From positions 1 to 64,000 of the forward strand of contig CANRWA010000015.1 in assembly GCA_947643415.1 (NCBI GenBank): DNA of 64,000 nt. The letters are read 5' to 3'. Positions 7,595-18,281 of this stretch are shown one piece after another. Every line of letters begins with the position of its first letter. Within the stretch, counting starts at the first letter, position 1. The translations under genes and the position numbers were made by a program. The stretch is from an uncultured Clostridia bacterium. GTDB lineage: Bacteria; Bacillota; Clostridia; Lachnospirales; Lachnospiraceae. Below the pieces are notes generated by a model. The model ran no database searches and had not been told where the DNA came from. It was given only the letters and a program-made list of their open reading frames with translations.

Positions 7595-10500
7595 TATAGA
7601 TCACCATCCTTATCTTTTTTTAGTAACGCTATTTCTTTTTTCAGATCTTCTAATTCCCGATACATTTCCTGCGCAAAGGCAATATGGAGTGCATGTAGAT
7701 TTTCATAATTAATCCGATAGGCAGTATCCCCAGTGTATTTTCCCTCATCCATATAGGAGCGTGTTTCATATTCTTCTACCAGGTCGCTTCCTCTCCAGTC
7801 AATGTTGTTTTTTTCTAAAACATGAACCACCTGCTGTGCCAGTAAACCATAATGTACTTTGTTATTTTCAGCACAGCCATTTTTGAAAGAATATTGTTTG
7901 GGTTTGAAATTAAGGTATATCGGTTTAATATTTTTGAGAGGGAGTATTTCTTTCTTAAGACGGAAATCAGAAGAGGAAGATCTCTGGAAATTGTCCTGGA
8001 CATAGGGAACACTGGCGAAGTTATATCCGTCCTCTAATCCAGAATGAATATTGCCATAGGCGGTCTTTGTTTTATATATTTCTGTTATATTGGTATTCTT
8101 GTTTACTACTTCAGATCCTTTGCAGAACATATTTCCAGAGGCGCTTATATTCCCGGCAGCATGCATATTGCCGGAAAAATATGTACCTCCACCGCTCAGC
8201 GGACCCATGTAAGTTCCATCATTGAAATATAACCTATTTGTTATATATAACTCATTTGCTATTTTTGTAGTCCCATAAATTAGGATATCTTGTGTATCCC
8301 CATTAGGATTAAGTCCATAATTCAGGACAAGGGGTGTTATATAAGTACTGTCAGAAGATGAATTCATGTTACCAAAAGAGATGAATTTACTGTCCGCTTC
8401 TGAATGAATGCCAACACCATAGATGGATGTATTTTTCCAACTAGTTGTGGATAAAGTCATACATTCTGTACTGTTTCTTAGGAAGCGTAGGGAGCCAGAG
8501 GATAACACAACTTTTTCGCCCCCATTTTGGGAAATCAGAGATTTTCCCTGGGCATCCAGCTGCAGATGGTTATCATTTACATTTCCAGAGTATATGGAGG
8601 AGGAGTTGATTGTCCACCCGCCTATTTCGCCATAGTGGGAGGATATTGTTCCATTAAAGGTTCCAGATGTAGCGTTGATCTCACCATTAAAATAGGCATC
8701 TCCATTCGCTTTTACACCCATTATTGGATTAGTTGAAGTTTTTTTCCGAATGGCAAACAAATAATCCGTAAGAGTTTTATCGCATTTTTGATCTGGGTCT
8801 ATTTCAACAGAATAATTATTATTTGCTATGTACAGGTACCCGCCACCGATCTTCGGTGATATAACAGAATCAGAGGTTATGGTTGTCACACCAAGGCTGC
8901 CTTTTACAGAATTTTTAAAATCGTTGAGTCCGGCGACAGCGTTTGAAGTAATGGCATTATCTTTATTTATTGGGTTGAGCCATGTAATTGCACCGCCATC
9001 CAGTGTAATTCCATTTTCATCTATAAAAACAGAACCTTTATCATTTGTTACATGTAGTTCTTTTGTGACTGTAAGGTCTCCATAAAGAAGATCCGCCCAT
9101 ACACCATACACAGGTTTTTTGTTGTACATACCGAGTCCGATGGCAAGTCTGGCAGACTCCCAGTTATTATCCGTCATAACAAGATTCCGGTCGATAAGTT
9201 TCATCTGGTACGGGGAATAGGTATCTGTCTCCTGGTTCTTTCTGCGGAGCAGGATGCCATGGCCGTCGATAACGACATCCTGGTCACGTCCGGCTTTTAC
9301 TGCCATAAGAGCGGCATCCAGCCCTTCTTTTTTTATGGCATCAAACTGTGCGCTGGCGGCGCCGCCTTTCTCAGCCTGTGTTGCCACATAACTATAGGAG
9401 GTTGCCATGCTGGCAGCTTTGTCTATGATATCTTTCACATCATTCAGTGTCCCGCCTTTGTAATTTGTCACATTGGTAAATGTAACTTCAAGCTTGTCTG
9501 TTACAGGGAATGACAATGTCATGGAGGCGATCCGCATCTTATAAATTACACCGTCGATGCGGACTCTGACAAAGTTATTGATCCGAAATCCGGAATAATC
9601 ATCATTTACCAAAATATCCCCACATTGAAAGGATTTTTGGCCGACGATGGAAGAGAGGGGGGCGTCTATGGTATACTGCGCCATGCATGCCTTGGCTAGC
9701 TCCTGTTCGGCTTTTGCCCGAAGTTCCTTTGCATGTTCAATGAGCTGTGTGTTATTCAGCCCGTCCGATATGTAATTGTCATTTTTGTACACATCTTCCC
9801 GGATGAAAGAACGTAGTTCTGCGTAAAGCTGTTCATTGTTTAAGTATTTTTTTAGATTAAATTTTTTCTGGCATGTCTCCCTCATATTTGTGATGGTATC
9901 ATTTTTATGGGAACAATAACTGTCGCTGATATTTTTCATGATATCAAGATAGGTGTAGATATCACTGCCGGAACTTTCGCAATGGGGGTTGCTGCAGACA
10001 TTTCCATTTGTACTTTCGGAGACATTGGAGCTGCCGCATTTCTTACATTGGAATGGCTTTGTGCCGATGAATTTATTTACTTTGTAGGTTTTGTTTTGGT
10101 TGTCCTGGTATCCACCGGAACAGGAGGGATCTAACATGTCATGAAAGACAGATTCCAGATCCTTATGATGTTTCAGTGAGTATTTTACCCTGCCATCTGC
10201 ATCAAGAAAGTCTGGATCGTATTCCCCGTGATAAGCACAGATGGCGAAGATCTGTTCCAGCAGCATATCCATCTGGTTCTGGATATCCGTCTGAATGGAC
10301 TGATAACTGGTTATCATATTATTTAATATGTTACAATTTCCTGAGTCCGTTTCTTCCGAACACAGCAAATCCCTCAGAGAATCGATGCATCTTTCGTATC
10401 CATCATAAAAGGATTCCAGCCGGTTATAGGAATAGAGGTTCCAGGGGCGTTTGATTTCATTGTCATAAGACTGGTCAATGGTACTTAGGATATATTGTGT

Positions 10501-12117
10501 GTGCTGTTCGATATATTTTTTATAGTCCTCTGTTGGCTCGTCTGCAAAAGAGAAAACAATGGAAAAACCGTTTACTGCATTTTGCATGGAGGAGTCGCTG
10601 ATTGTGTATGGTTCCTCATTTTCTCCCTGAGACACATATGTGTTCCGGGATGGCTGCAGATGCAATGTGTAACTGTCATCCCGGTTTCCTGTACTGTATA
10701 TCTTAATTTTTCCGTACCATTGATAGGAATTGCCAGGGTGATAGGGATCTGTTTTATCTGTTATGGTGCTGCCTTCTATTGAGAAGGAATAGCCTTCCGG
10801 CATAAAGGAAGAGAACATATTCTGCACGGAAATGCGGGCAGCATTGTGGCTGTAATCATTATAACTCTTTATAAAGAATTTGTTATCATAATAATGGCTG
10901 ATCTTCGTTAGCACAGTATAAAGCGCCTCATCTGTTTTCAGAATCTCTTTCTCGTGAGGAGGCATCTTACTGCTCCTGAGATAATGTTTTATATCAAAAA
11001 TATTGTATTCCGTTTCAAGGAGATTTTCATAGTCACCGATGCTGCTCTGATATTCTTCGTCGTAATGATCCAGTATTTCTATTAGTCCAGGACTCATTTC
11101 CTGTTTCTGCTTATCTGAGAACATCATGATCCTGTCAGATGCAGACATGGAAAGCCCCTGTACAGCAGCGGTGATCAGATCGTCCCCGCCTGTTACCTTG
11201 AAACAGTTCTTTATGCTGTCCTTTTCACTGCGGATGGAGATCTCGTCGGACAGGTTTTCTGTTGAGATGAAAATATTTGTATCCATGCCGATGTCCCTGA
11301 TATGTTCAGAGGAATGACAGTTCTGGCATACGCCGCCTACGATGGTGCGGTATTTGTATGTATTGGAGGAGGTTTTTTGGCTGTCATCGAGTTTATTGTA
11401 ACATTCATCGCAGTACTGCATGTCATATACATTAATGACCCGTTGTGGCTTTCCATCTTCCAGATAGATCTGTATATCGAAAGCACAGTTGATCTCTTTT
11501 GAGATATCGCTAAAAATAGTGAGGATATCAGTATCACTCCAGGAAAATGTGCGCTGGATCTGTCGGAGGGTTTCGGATACAGTTCCAATCCTGTAGTGTG
11601 GTGCACTGGACAGGATACGGTGAAGAAGGGAGGAATCGCGGTATTTTTTCTCCGTTTCGGCGTCTATAATCTCATTTATGCTGCGGTAAAATACAGTGCG
11701 GAGGTTCGCATCATAATCACTCCGGTTCATGTCATCATCGGTATTGACTTCCAGCGTTGTAAGAATCTGTGACAGTTCTGCGTGGCCAAGGGAGATTCCG
11801 GTGACGGATTTAGTGACAGAGGAGTTTTCGTTTTTTTCTATGGCGATTTCAAAGTAGCCATAACCATCCACCAGGACGACAGACAGATCGTCCAGCTTAT
11901 CAAATAAGGGGGTGTCTTTACCATCAACTTTTCTGTAATATGTGAAACTGATCTCATCCGCCTGATTGATCTCATTTACTGTTATCCTAAGGTTTTCTAT
12001 GGGATACAGTTCTCCAATCTTGTGGATACGTTTGTCCGCAAGAAATATCTGCGGCTGTTTGTATTCGTTTGTAATGGGATTTAATTCATAGCCGTATTTT
12101 TTAAATGGGATGGACAC
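7594..12117 (-). CDS. Tail-tip (Tal/gp44-type) protein with C-terminal S74 chaperone
   Basis: About 1507 residues. The N-terminal ~450 residues have the prophage tail endopeptidase/tail-tip pattern. Two Cys4 zinc-knuckle-like clusters are visible (CDECYN...CQNCH and CKKCG...CSNPHC). The middle is beta-rich. The last ~125 residues are a peptidase S74 intramolecular chaperone (SSSDFRLKKEI, catalytic Ser near residue 1390, then GLLAQQV and a coiled coil) that trims itself after trimerisation. I chose GTG at 12117, which overlaps the upstream stop (TAGTG) and has AAGGCGGTG 5 nt before it. The longer ATG form at 12147 has no ribosome binding site. Confidence 0.88.
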   Translation of the reverse strand: MSIPFKKYGYELNPITNEYKQPQIFLADKRIHKIGELYPIENLRITVNEINQADEISFTYYRKVDGKDTPLFDKLDDLSVVLVDGYGYFEIAIEKNENSSVTKSVTGISLGHAELSQILTTLEVNTDDDMNRSDYDANLRTVFYRSINEIIDAETEKKYRDSSLLHRILSSAPHYRIGTVSETLRQIQRTFSWSDTDILTIFSDISKEINCAFDIQIYLEDGKPQRVINVYDMQYCDECYNKLDDSQKTSSNTYKYRTIVGGVCQNCHSSEHIRDIGMDTNIFISTENLSDEISIRSEKDSIKNCFKVTGGDDLITAAVQGLSMSASDRIMMFSDKQKQEMSPGLIEILDHYDEEYQSSIGDYENLLETEYNIFDIKHYLRSSKMPPHEKEILKTDEALYTVLTKISHYYDNKFFIKSYNDYSHNAARISVQNMFSSFMPEGYSFSIEGSTITDKTDPYHPGNSYQWYGKIKIYSTGNRDDSYTLHLQPSRNTYVSQGENEEPYTISDSSMQNAVNGFSIVFSFADEPTEDYKKYIEQHTQYILSTIDQSYDNEIKRPWNLYSYNRLESFYDGYERCIDSLRDLLCSEETDSGNCNILNNMITSYQSIQTDIQNQMDMLLEQIFAICAYHGEYDPDFLDADGRVKYSLKHHKDLESVFHDMLDPSCSGGYQDNQNKTYKVNKFIGTKPFQCKKCGSSNVSESTNGNVCSNPHCESSGSDIYTYLDIMKNISDSYCSHKNDTITNMRETCQKKFNLKKYLNNEQLYAELRSFIREDVYKNDNYISDGLNNTQLIEHAKELRAKAEQELAKACMAQYTIDAPLSSIVGQKSFQCGDILVNDDYSGFRINNFVRVRIDGVIYKMRIASMTLSFPVTDKLEVTFTNVTNYKGGTLNDVKDIIDKAASMATSYSYVATQAEKGGAASAQFDAIKKEGLDAALMAVKAGRDQDVVIDGHGILLRRKNQETDTYSPYQMKLIDRNLVMTDNNWESARLAIGLGMYNKKPVYGVWADLLYGDLTVTKELHVTNDKGSVFIDENGITLDGGAITWLNPINKDNAITSNAVAGLNDFKNSVKGSLGVTTITSDSVISPKIGGGYLYIANNNYSVEIDPDQKCDKTLTDYLFAIRKKTSTNPIMGVKANGDAYFNGEINATSGTFNGTISSHYGEIGGWTINSSSIYSGNVNDNHLQLDAQGKSLISQNGGEKVVLSSGSLRFLRNSTECMTLSTTSWKNTSIYGVGIHSEADSKFISFGNMNSSSDSTYITPLVLNYGLNPNGDTQDILIYGTTKIANELYITNRLYFNDGTYMGPLSGGGTYFSGNMHAAGNISASGNMFCKGSEVVNKNTNITEIYKTKTAYGNIHSGLEDGYNFASVPYVQDNFQRSSSSDFRLKKEILPLKNIKPIYLNFKPKQYSFKNGCAENNKVHYGLLAQQVVHVLEKNNIDWRGSDLVEEYETRSYMDEGKYTGDTAYRINYENLHALHIAFAQEMYRELEDLKKEIALLKKDKDGDL

Positions 12118-12959
12118 TATATCACCGCCTTTCTTGGCACACGCCATTTCATTGTTACAATACAGTTACCTGTTACTGTGATCTCATTTTCTCTGTTTGT
12201 AAAGGTGTTTCCGATGGTGAGCCAGTCATAGTTAAAATCATCAAAAAGTGCTGCATGTTGCCCCTCATAGCAGTTATGCGTTACTGAAAATTCCCATTCT
12301 GTGGATCTTATGCCCATATTCTTTATGGTAATTTCTTCTTCCGGCAGACAATTGTGAATCTGCATACATTTTCCGGTGAGATTGTTCTGGATCTGAATGT
12401 CCTGCCTGCCAGAAGGGTGTCTGGCGGAGATGACGGTCTTCGGGTATATTTCCCCGATCTCATCAGAACTGTCAAATAACCTGACTGTATTTGAAGTGGA
12501 AGAGGAGATAGTGGCAGTTATGATATCTGACCAGCCGAAGGGGGCATCACAGGTGACGGTTAGATTCAGGCCATAACATTGTCCGCCGATCATGTAACGC
12601 TCAGCACTGATCTGGCATCGGTAGAAAATGTTTTCATATCCCTCTTGTATAAACTGAAGCCATTTGTAATCTTTTCGCACAAGCCATCTCATGAGGAAAG
12701 CCAGTTCCCGCTCAGAGAGTGGTTCCTCTTTTCCTGTTATGAATGGATTATATTTGCAGACCTGAAAGGTAAATGTCAGTTGCTCATTATAGGTTACGCT
12801 GGTTTTCAGCCATTGGCTGGAGTCCGGTGCCTTGAAGGTGGTAAATTCGAGATGGTTTCCGGCAGTCATTTCACCGGACTGTCCCCCGTCAAAGGAACAT
12901 ATGATAAGGTTGTATTCTTTGCTGGATATTCCATCAAATGTAAATTCTGTGCAATACAT
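12117..12959 (-). CDS. Distal tail protein (Dit, Sipho_tail family)
   Basis: 280 residues. The opening (FTFDGISSKEYNLIICSFDGG) and the middle (FMRWLVRKDYKWLQF, ...NIFYRCQISAERY) match the siphophage distal tail family. The second half is a beta-sandwich, ending in a strand-rich domain (ITIKNMGIRSTEWEF). Dit forms the hexameric hub joining tail tube to baseplate. It lies directly between tape measure 1 and the tail-tip gene, the standard siphophage order. AAGGAGG precedes the ATG. Confidence 0.88.
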   Translation of the reverse strand: MYCTEFTFDGISSKEYNLIICSFDGGQSGEMTAGNHLEFTTFKAPDSSQWLKTSVTYNEQLTFTFQVCKYNPFITGKEEPLSERELAFLMRWLVRKDYKWLQFIQEGYENIFYRCQISAERYMIGGQCYGLNLTVTCDAPFGWSDIITATISSSTSNTVRLFDSSDEIGEIYPKTVISARHPSGRQDIQIQNNLTGKCMQIHNCLPEEEITIKNMGIRSTEWEFSVTHNCYEGQHAALFDDFNYDWLTIGNTFTNRENEITVTGNCIVTMKWRVPRKAVI

Positions 12960-12992
12960 GGGTATTGGCCTCCTTTCTTATTTTTTTCTGGT

Positions 12993-15900
12993 TTAATGTA
13001 TCGTTTGAATGTTGTTTGTAATGCGCCCGTTTTTCATACAGTCGCTGATACTGATCTCCAGGGCCCGCTGGATTTTTTTGCTATTTTGCAGTTCTGTGAT
13101 AAAGTCCTGCGTCAGGATTGTTTCGTTTGGGTTTACTCTTACACGTATGTTGTCACCGTTTTTTGGCATACCATCTGCACGAATAATACCGCCTGTCTGG
13201 AAACCAATATGTGGGTATTTTTGTGATAGGGATCTGTACACTTTTCCATTACTCTTCAAACTTCCATCACCAGATAGGTTTCCAAGCTCCTGTGCAAACA
13301 TATCAATATATTTGAGACCGCCAGAACCGGAACCTGATTTTACAACATAGCCGTATTTAGATAATTTTTGATTTAGCTCACTGTTGAAGGATTCACCGCT
13401 TTTTGCCGGTCTCAGTGGTTTGGTGGTATCACCTTTTCCGGAATGGATTCCGAGGAAAGATTTCAATTGTGTGATCTCTGCATTCCGCATGGACTGTTCC
13501 GCATTATTCTTCTGTTCCTGCATGGAAGAGAATATGGCACTGTCTGCTGGCTGGCTTCCTGCTGAGGCACCCTGTTGGCCTCCGGGGGTTTGCCCTGCTC
13601 CGGAGCTCCCTTCGGGAGGATTTGCGGATGGGGATCCATCTCTGGTAAGGCATTCTATAATCTTATCAAAGGATTCTGAATAATTGTAACTATAATCTTC
13701 GGCTGTCTTGCCAAGGATTCCCTGAATGATCAAACTATTGTCTTGTATCAGGTCAATGCCATCCTGTAACAGCGCATCCGTATCTTTGAACAGGCAGTTA
13801 AGGAGGTCTTCATACTGGCTGCTCATATTGTCCAGCATATTCTGTTGGTTAGTGATATATCTGTCATATTCTGTGTCCTGTAAATCCAGGTTCGCTTCAT
13901 CCAGACTGGCCTGAAGTTTTGACCTTCTGGAACGTCCTTCTTCTGAGTCATCACCCTGCAGGGCGGACATCTGTTTTTCCAATGCTGCGATATTCTTTGT
14001 CTTATCAGCAATATTCCGCTGATAATCATACAGGTCTTTCTCCATACTAAGAACATTTTTCTTCGCATCTATGATATTTTTCATATAATCAAGCTGTGCC
14101 TGATATTTTGACTTCATAAGGTCAATGATCTGCTGCTCCGCATCAAATTCATTTTTGACCCATTCTTGCTGGCGGTCAATGATCTTTTTGTAAGCATCCT
14201 CAAATTGTTCCAGGGAATCATAGTCATGGCTGCCATCACCAAGCTGGAGGACTCCATTCTTTTTCATATTTTCTAGAATGTCCCGTTCTTTCTTAAAGTT
14301 CCCGGTCTGCTCTTTTGATGTATTAAGACGCATGCCATAAGTACCGAGGGTGCCGAGACCAGAGTCTGTGAGTTTTCCTGTTTTGGAATCAGTCAGTTCT
14401 TCATGGGACAGGAGAGTGGCGATAAAGTCTGCTTCTGTATTGCTGCGCGCAGCGTTTTCTGCCATGTTATCAAGCATAGTTGTATGAAGTTCCCGAATGG
14501 CAGCAGAGTTATTTGCAATGGCGATATCACAGTCGTTAATGGTGTTGTCCAGTGTTTGGAGACTGGATTGGATCTCATACCATGCATCCGAATATATTTT
14601 GATATCTCCTTTGGCTACGGCATCGTTTAATGCACTTTCAACAGAAGCCCGTTCATTTACAGCTTCATTTCGCTTTTGTGTCTCAAAGTCAGTCTGTTTT
14701 TGAAAAAAGTCTGCTGTTACGGTCTGACCGCGCGCTTCCAGAAGAGAGATCCTGTTTTGGGTATCCTGCTCATCATTATTTATCTGACCAATTCTGTTCT
14801 CATATTCCTTCTGGATATTTTCGATTTCCTGCATCTTGATCTCAGCAATCTTTGCTTCATATTCTGCCTGTAGTCTTGATGCTTCGGTGGAATCATGGTT
14901 TAGGTCTGCGATTTTTCTCTGATAACGGTAGACTTGCCCAAGATCTGCAAGCTGCTTTTCCAGATGGGAATTCTGTTCTTTGTACCCAATGGCATTTGTG
15001 GATAATGTTTCTTCCAGTTCTGCTTTGGAGTTGTAGTTATCTACATGATTTTGAAGTTTCTCTGTCTCTTTTTCGCGTATGGATGTTTTTGTCTCTTCCT
15101 TTGATGTATTTTTCTTTCTCAGTACATCAGAGACATAATCAACATTATTGTTATAATCAATAAGCTTGTTATAGAGACTGGGATTGCTTTTTTTGGCTTT
15201 GTTCAAAAGACCTTTTGGAATTTCCCTGCCCTTTTTAATAAGACTTTTGATCTTCTTTTTGAAACCACTTCCAAGCCCGCTCTTACTCAGTGCTGATAAA
15301 GCAGTTTTGCCAGATGTTTTTCTAAGTTTATCTGCATCTTTATAAAATTTGTCATAGGACTTATCATCAGAGCGGTAAGTAGAAATTTCTTTGTCCAGGA
15401 TTTTGTTTTTACTGGCAACCGTTGTGGCATTGGAATATTTTGCATCAAAATAAGATCGTTTTGTCTCATTATTATCTAGTGATAGATCCAGCTTTTGCTT
15501 ATTTAGATCTTTTAAGGAACTGCGAAGTTCTTCTGTTGCCTTTCTGGCTTCCTTTGCCTTGTCAATATAATTCTGGTAACTGGTGATCTTTTTCGCAGTA
15601 TCGTCATTATAATTGTGGATCAGATTAGAGAGGCTCCCCTTGATATCACCTTTTTTTACCTTTGTTTTTAAAGACTTGTTAGTTTTTGAATTTTTGGAAA
15701 GCCTGATACCATCTGCTTTCTTCTGGTATTTTGTGCTGGCCTTTTCCTGTGCTTTCAGAAGTTTTGTTGTCTGGGCTATCTGTGTTTTCAGGCTGTTCTT
15801 TTTGGAACTCAGGAAAAAAAGATTTTCAAATCTGGCTTTTGTCTGGTCTATTTTAGACTGTAGAACTGTTAGTTTGCGGGAGATCCAGTCGATTTCCTGC

Positions 15901-18122
15901 TTTGTTTTAGGTGTAGTTCCACTCGGTGTTTTCGCTTTAGGGGAATTCTCTTTCTTATCATCTATTTTGAGTTCTGTATTTTTGGCGGTTTGCTGCTTTT
16001 TCTTTTTTTTGCTGTTTTCTTGTGTCGCTATGGCACCCCGGATCATATCAGCCGTTGTTGTACCTTTCATAGAGCCACTGGTCTGTGGTTTTTGTCCCCA
16101 CTGGGAACCAGTGGTTGTATCCTGGCTGTTCCCTTGGGAATCTTTCGTTGCTGGAGCTGCAACTGCCCTTTTTAACCGGATCAGCTTTTCCAGTTCATCA
16201 TTTGTGAGACCGAGCCGATGGCAGAATTCAATCAGTGTGTTTATACTGTGCATGTCATCCAGTCCTGTCTCAGATGCCTGCTGTTTCTTGATAAGGAAAT
16301 CGGCTAGTTCTTCATTAGAAAAACCAAGCTGTTCTGCTTCATCTTTGAATCCCTGAATGTCTTCTTCTGTAGGGTTAGAGATATCGATAGGAGCAAGTGT
16401 TGACTCCAGCTTTGCTTCTTTTGCCTGCTGCTGATTTATCTCAAGCTGTTTTTCTACAATTGGCTTTGCATCTTTAATGCCCATTTGTTTCAGAAGTGTT
16501 TTATAATAATCTTTATTTGTGTCATTCAGATTGGCAAGGAAGTTGTTACTGTTTATGTAAGACTGAGCTAATTCATCTTGGGCATCTTTGAGCTCGTCTA
16601 TGGACTTTGAACCATCTCCTGCGATCCTCTTATAATTTTCCCAGGCCTGTTGATCCGCAGGATCCCATTCTGAGACACCAAGGGTGTCATACATGGAGTT
16701 CAGGGTGGATATGGAGACCGCTTTATTTTCCTTGTTCTTTTTTTCATCGTAGGCGGAGGTTATGGCTGAAATGCCGGTTTTCATGGAATTAAGCTGTCCC
16801 GTGTCTTCGGCCCGCCGGTTTATCTTCATTGTGACAGATTCGGTAGAGAGACCGGTATCTTTCTTGATTCGGCTGGCAAGAAAGGATTTTTCAAATTCCG
16901 CTGTAGTAAGTTTTCCTGCTTCGGCTAATTGAAGAAGCCTCTTTTTTTCTTCTTTCTTTTTTGGTTCATCTGTGCCTGTCTTGCCGAGGGTGTTCCAGGA
17001 GGAGGAAAAGGAGAGGGAATCTGTATTTTCAGCTCTTTTCAGTCTATTTGAATAATCAGGAAAAAGTATATCAAGAAAGTCTAATATTTCATTCTGTATA
17101 ACACTATTATTTTTATGGTTTTCTTTTAGTTCTTTTCTGTAGGATTCAAATGATTTGAGTGAGTTGATTTTTCCGGAATCCCATTTTTCTAATATGTTTT
17201 CTTTTATATTCCTTATATGTTGTTCTTCTAAAGCTTTATCCCTATTATCCTTCTTATCAGCTAATTCTTTATACCAACCTTGTATCAGGGCAAGTTCATC
17301 ACTGTATTCGCCAGTCTCAGAATTGATTCTAACTAAGTGATTGCGCCAGTCTTCAAGTTGTTTTAATTGTTTGTCGGCATCCATTTTTTCAAGAGTATTC
17401 CCGATGTTGGACCAAAAAGTACCATCAATTGTTTTTGTTACACCATTTTCTTTTAATATTCTAGACACATTTCCCCAAGGATCAATTCCGAAGAATCCTT
17501 GTTCCAATCCTTTGTCATAATCAGACTCAGCAATTGCTGCATTAGCATCAATTTCTCCTTTATCTTCTTTTAATTTTAGAAGAAAATTACGTTTAAGTTT
17601 ATTACTTTGTTCATCAAGTTTGCCATTAACAAGATCTATTTTTTCTGCTTGTGTACCTAAGGATTGGTTGATTTGATCATTTAGATTTTTTATTATTTCT
17701 GTATTGTCAGTACTGCGATCCCCTATATCTATATTATTATACTCATTGATTAATGTTTGAATATTATTCTCTTCTTCAATTGAGTTATTTGCGTGTTCTT
17801 TTACTTGTCCTTTTGCCTCTTCTATTTGTTTATATGAATTGGAGATAGAATCAATAATAGTACCCAATATCATATTAATACCAGTTGAAAGTAGTGAGGT
17901 TCCAAGTGACTTGAAAATTGTGCTGGCTGTTCCACTGGATTTGAATTCTGTTGATTTTGTTTTATTTGTATTTTTTAGGTATTGCTGGTATGTTTCCAGA
18001 TTTTTTGTTCCATAGTCCATGTCCTTTAGGAAAGATATCAAAGTTTTATCCGTCAAATTCATTTTATTAATAAAGGAATCTAATTTTTTTTCATTTGGAA
18101 AAACTAATGATTTTTTTTCCAA
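12993..18122 (-). CDS. Tape measure protein 1
   Basis: About 1709 residues from TTG. It is mostly charged coiled coil, with a hydrophobic stretch near residues 68-90 (LGTSLLSTGINMILGTII), a low-complexity Gly/Pro/Ser linker (about 1540-1580), and a C-terminal tape-measure signature GGIIRADGMPKNGD...RVNPNETILTQDF. It sets tail length and guides tail assembly. It is a clear paralogue of tape measure 2 but lacks about 55 residues near the C-terminus. The TTG has no ribosome binding site, and an overlapping upstream frame ending at an A8 tract appears to encode the missing N-terminus (see the entry at 18104). Dit follows in the normal order. Confidence 0.85.
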   Translation of the reverse strand: MEKKSLVFPNEKKLDSFINKMNLTDKTLISFLKDMDYGTKNLETYQQYLKNTNKTKSTEFKSSGTASTIFKSLGTSLLSTGINMILGTIIDSISNSYKQIEEAKGQVKEHANNSIEEENNIQTLINEYNNIDIGDRSTDNTEIIKNLNDQINQSLGTQAEKIDLVNGKLDEQSNKLKRNFLLKLKEDKGEIDANAAIAESDYDKGLEQGFFGIDPWGNVSRILKENGVTKTIDGTFWSNIGNTLEKMDADKQLKQLEDWRNHLVRINSETGEYSDELALIQGWYKELADKKDNRDKALEEQHIRNIKENILEKWDSGKINSLKSFESYRKELKENHKNNSVIQNEILDFLDILFPDYSNRLKRAENTDSLSFSSSWNTLGKTGTDEPKKKEEKKRLLQLAEAGKLTTAEFEKSFLASRIKKDTGLSTESVTMKINRRAEDTGQLNSMKTGISAITSAYDEKKNKENKAVSISTLNSMYDTLGVSEWDPADQQAWENYKRIAGDGSKSIDELKDAQDELAQSYINSNNFLANLNDTNKDYYKTLLKQMGIKDAKPIVEKQLEINQQQAKEAKLESTLAPIDISNPTEEDIQGFKDEAEQLGFSNEELADFLIKKQQASETGLDDMHSINTLIEFCHRLGLTNDELEKLIRLKRAVAAPATKDSQGNSQDTTTGSQWGQKPQTSGSMKGTTTADMIRGAIATQENSKKKKKQQTAKNTELKIDDKKENSPKAKTPSGTTPKTKQEIDWISRKLTVLQSKIDQTKARFENLFFLSSKKNSLKTQIAQTTKLLKAQEKASTKYQKKADGIRLSKNSKTNKSLKTKVKKGDIKGSLSNLIHNYNDDTAKKITSYQNYIDKAKEARKATEELRSSLKDLNKQKLDLSLDNNETKRSYFDAKYSNATTVASKNKILDKEISTYRSDDKSYDKFYKDADKLRKTSGKTALSALSKSGLGSGFKKKIKSLIKKGREIPKGLLNKAKKSNPSLYNKLIDYNNNVDYVSDVLRKKNTSKEETKTSIREKETEKLQNHVDNYNSKAELEETLSTNAIGYKEQNSHLEKQLADLGQVYRYQRKIADLNHDSTEASRLQAEYEAKIAEIKMQEIENIQKEYENRIGQINNDEQDTQNRISLLEARGQTVTADFFQKQTDFETQKRNEAVNERASVESALNDAVAKGDIKIYSDAWYEIQSSLQTLDNTINDCDIAIANNSAAIRELHTTMLDNMAENAARSNTEADFIATLLSHEELTDSKTGKLTDSGLGTLGTYGMRLNTSKEQTGNFKKERDILENMKKNGVLQLGDGSHDYDSLEQFEDAYKKIIDRQQEWVKNEFDAEQQIIDLMKSKYQAQLDYMKNIIDAKKNVLSMEKDLYDYQRNIADKTKNIAALEKQMSALQGDDSEEGRSRRSKLQASLDEANLDLQDTEYDRYITNQQNMLDNMSSQYEDLLNCLFKDTDALLQDGIDLIQDNSLIIQGILGKTAEDYSYNYSESFDKIIECLTRDGSPSANPPEGSSGAGQTPGGQQGASAGSQPADSAIFSSMQEQKNNAEQSMRNAEITQLKSFLGIHSGKGDTTKPLRPAKSGESFNSELNQKLSKYGYVVKSGSGSGGLKYIDMFAQELGNLSGDGSLKSNGKVYRSLSQKYPHIGFQTGGIIRADGMPKNGDNIRVRVNPNETILTQDFITELQNSKKIQRALEISISDCMKNGRITNNIQTIH

Positions 18123-18211
18123 TTCTTTGTCATATTAAATAAGTCGGAAGCTTCAGCACTTAATCCATTAACTCCATTTTTTAGCTCATGGTTATTGCAT
18201 TGTACAGCCAA
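18104..18211 (-). other. Out-of-frame leader of tape measure 1 with A8 slippery tract
   Basis: A TTG-started 35-codon frame (begins AVQCNNHELKNGV after the start, ends MTKNWKKNH) overlaps the annotated start of tape measure 1. Its opening matches sequence lying in frame upstream of tape measure 2 (AVQYNQNNDF). It enters a run of eight A on the minus strand (18111-18118). A -1 shift in the AAA-AAA codons, or one extra A, joins it exactly to the tape-measure frame (WKK-KSLVFPNEKK). It could be programmed slippage, phase variation or a simple mutation. Confidence 0.55.
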
Positions 18212-18281
18212 ATACAATATAATTTCTATATATTAAACTGCTTCTGTCAATTTTAATATTTATGAAAGGATGTGAGTAAAT

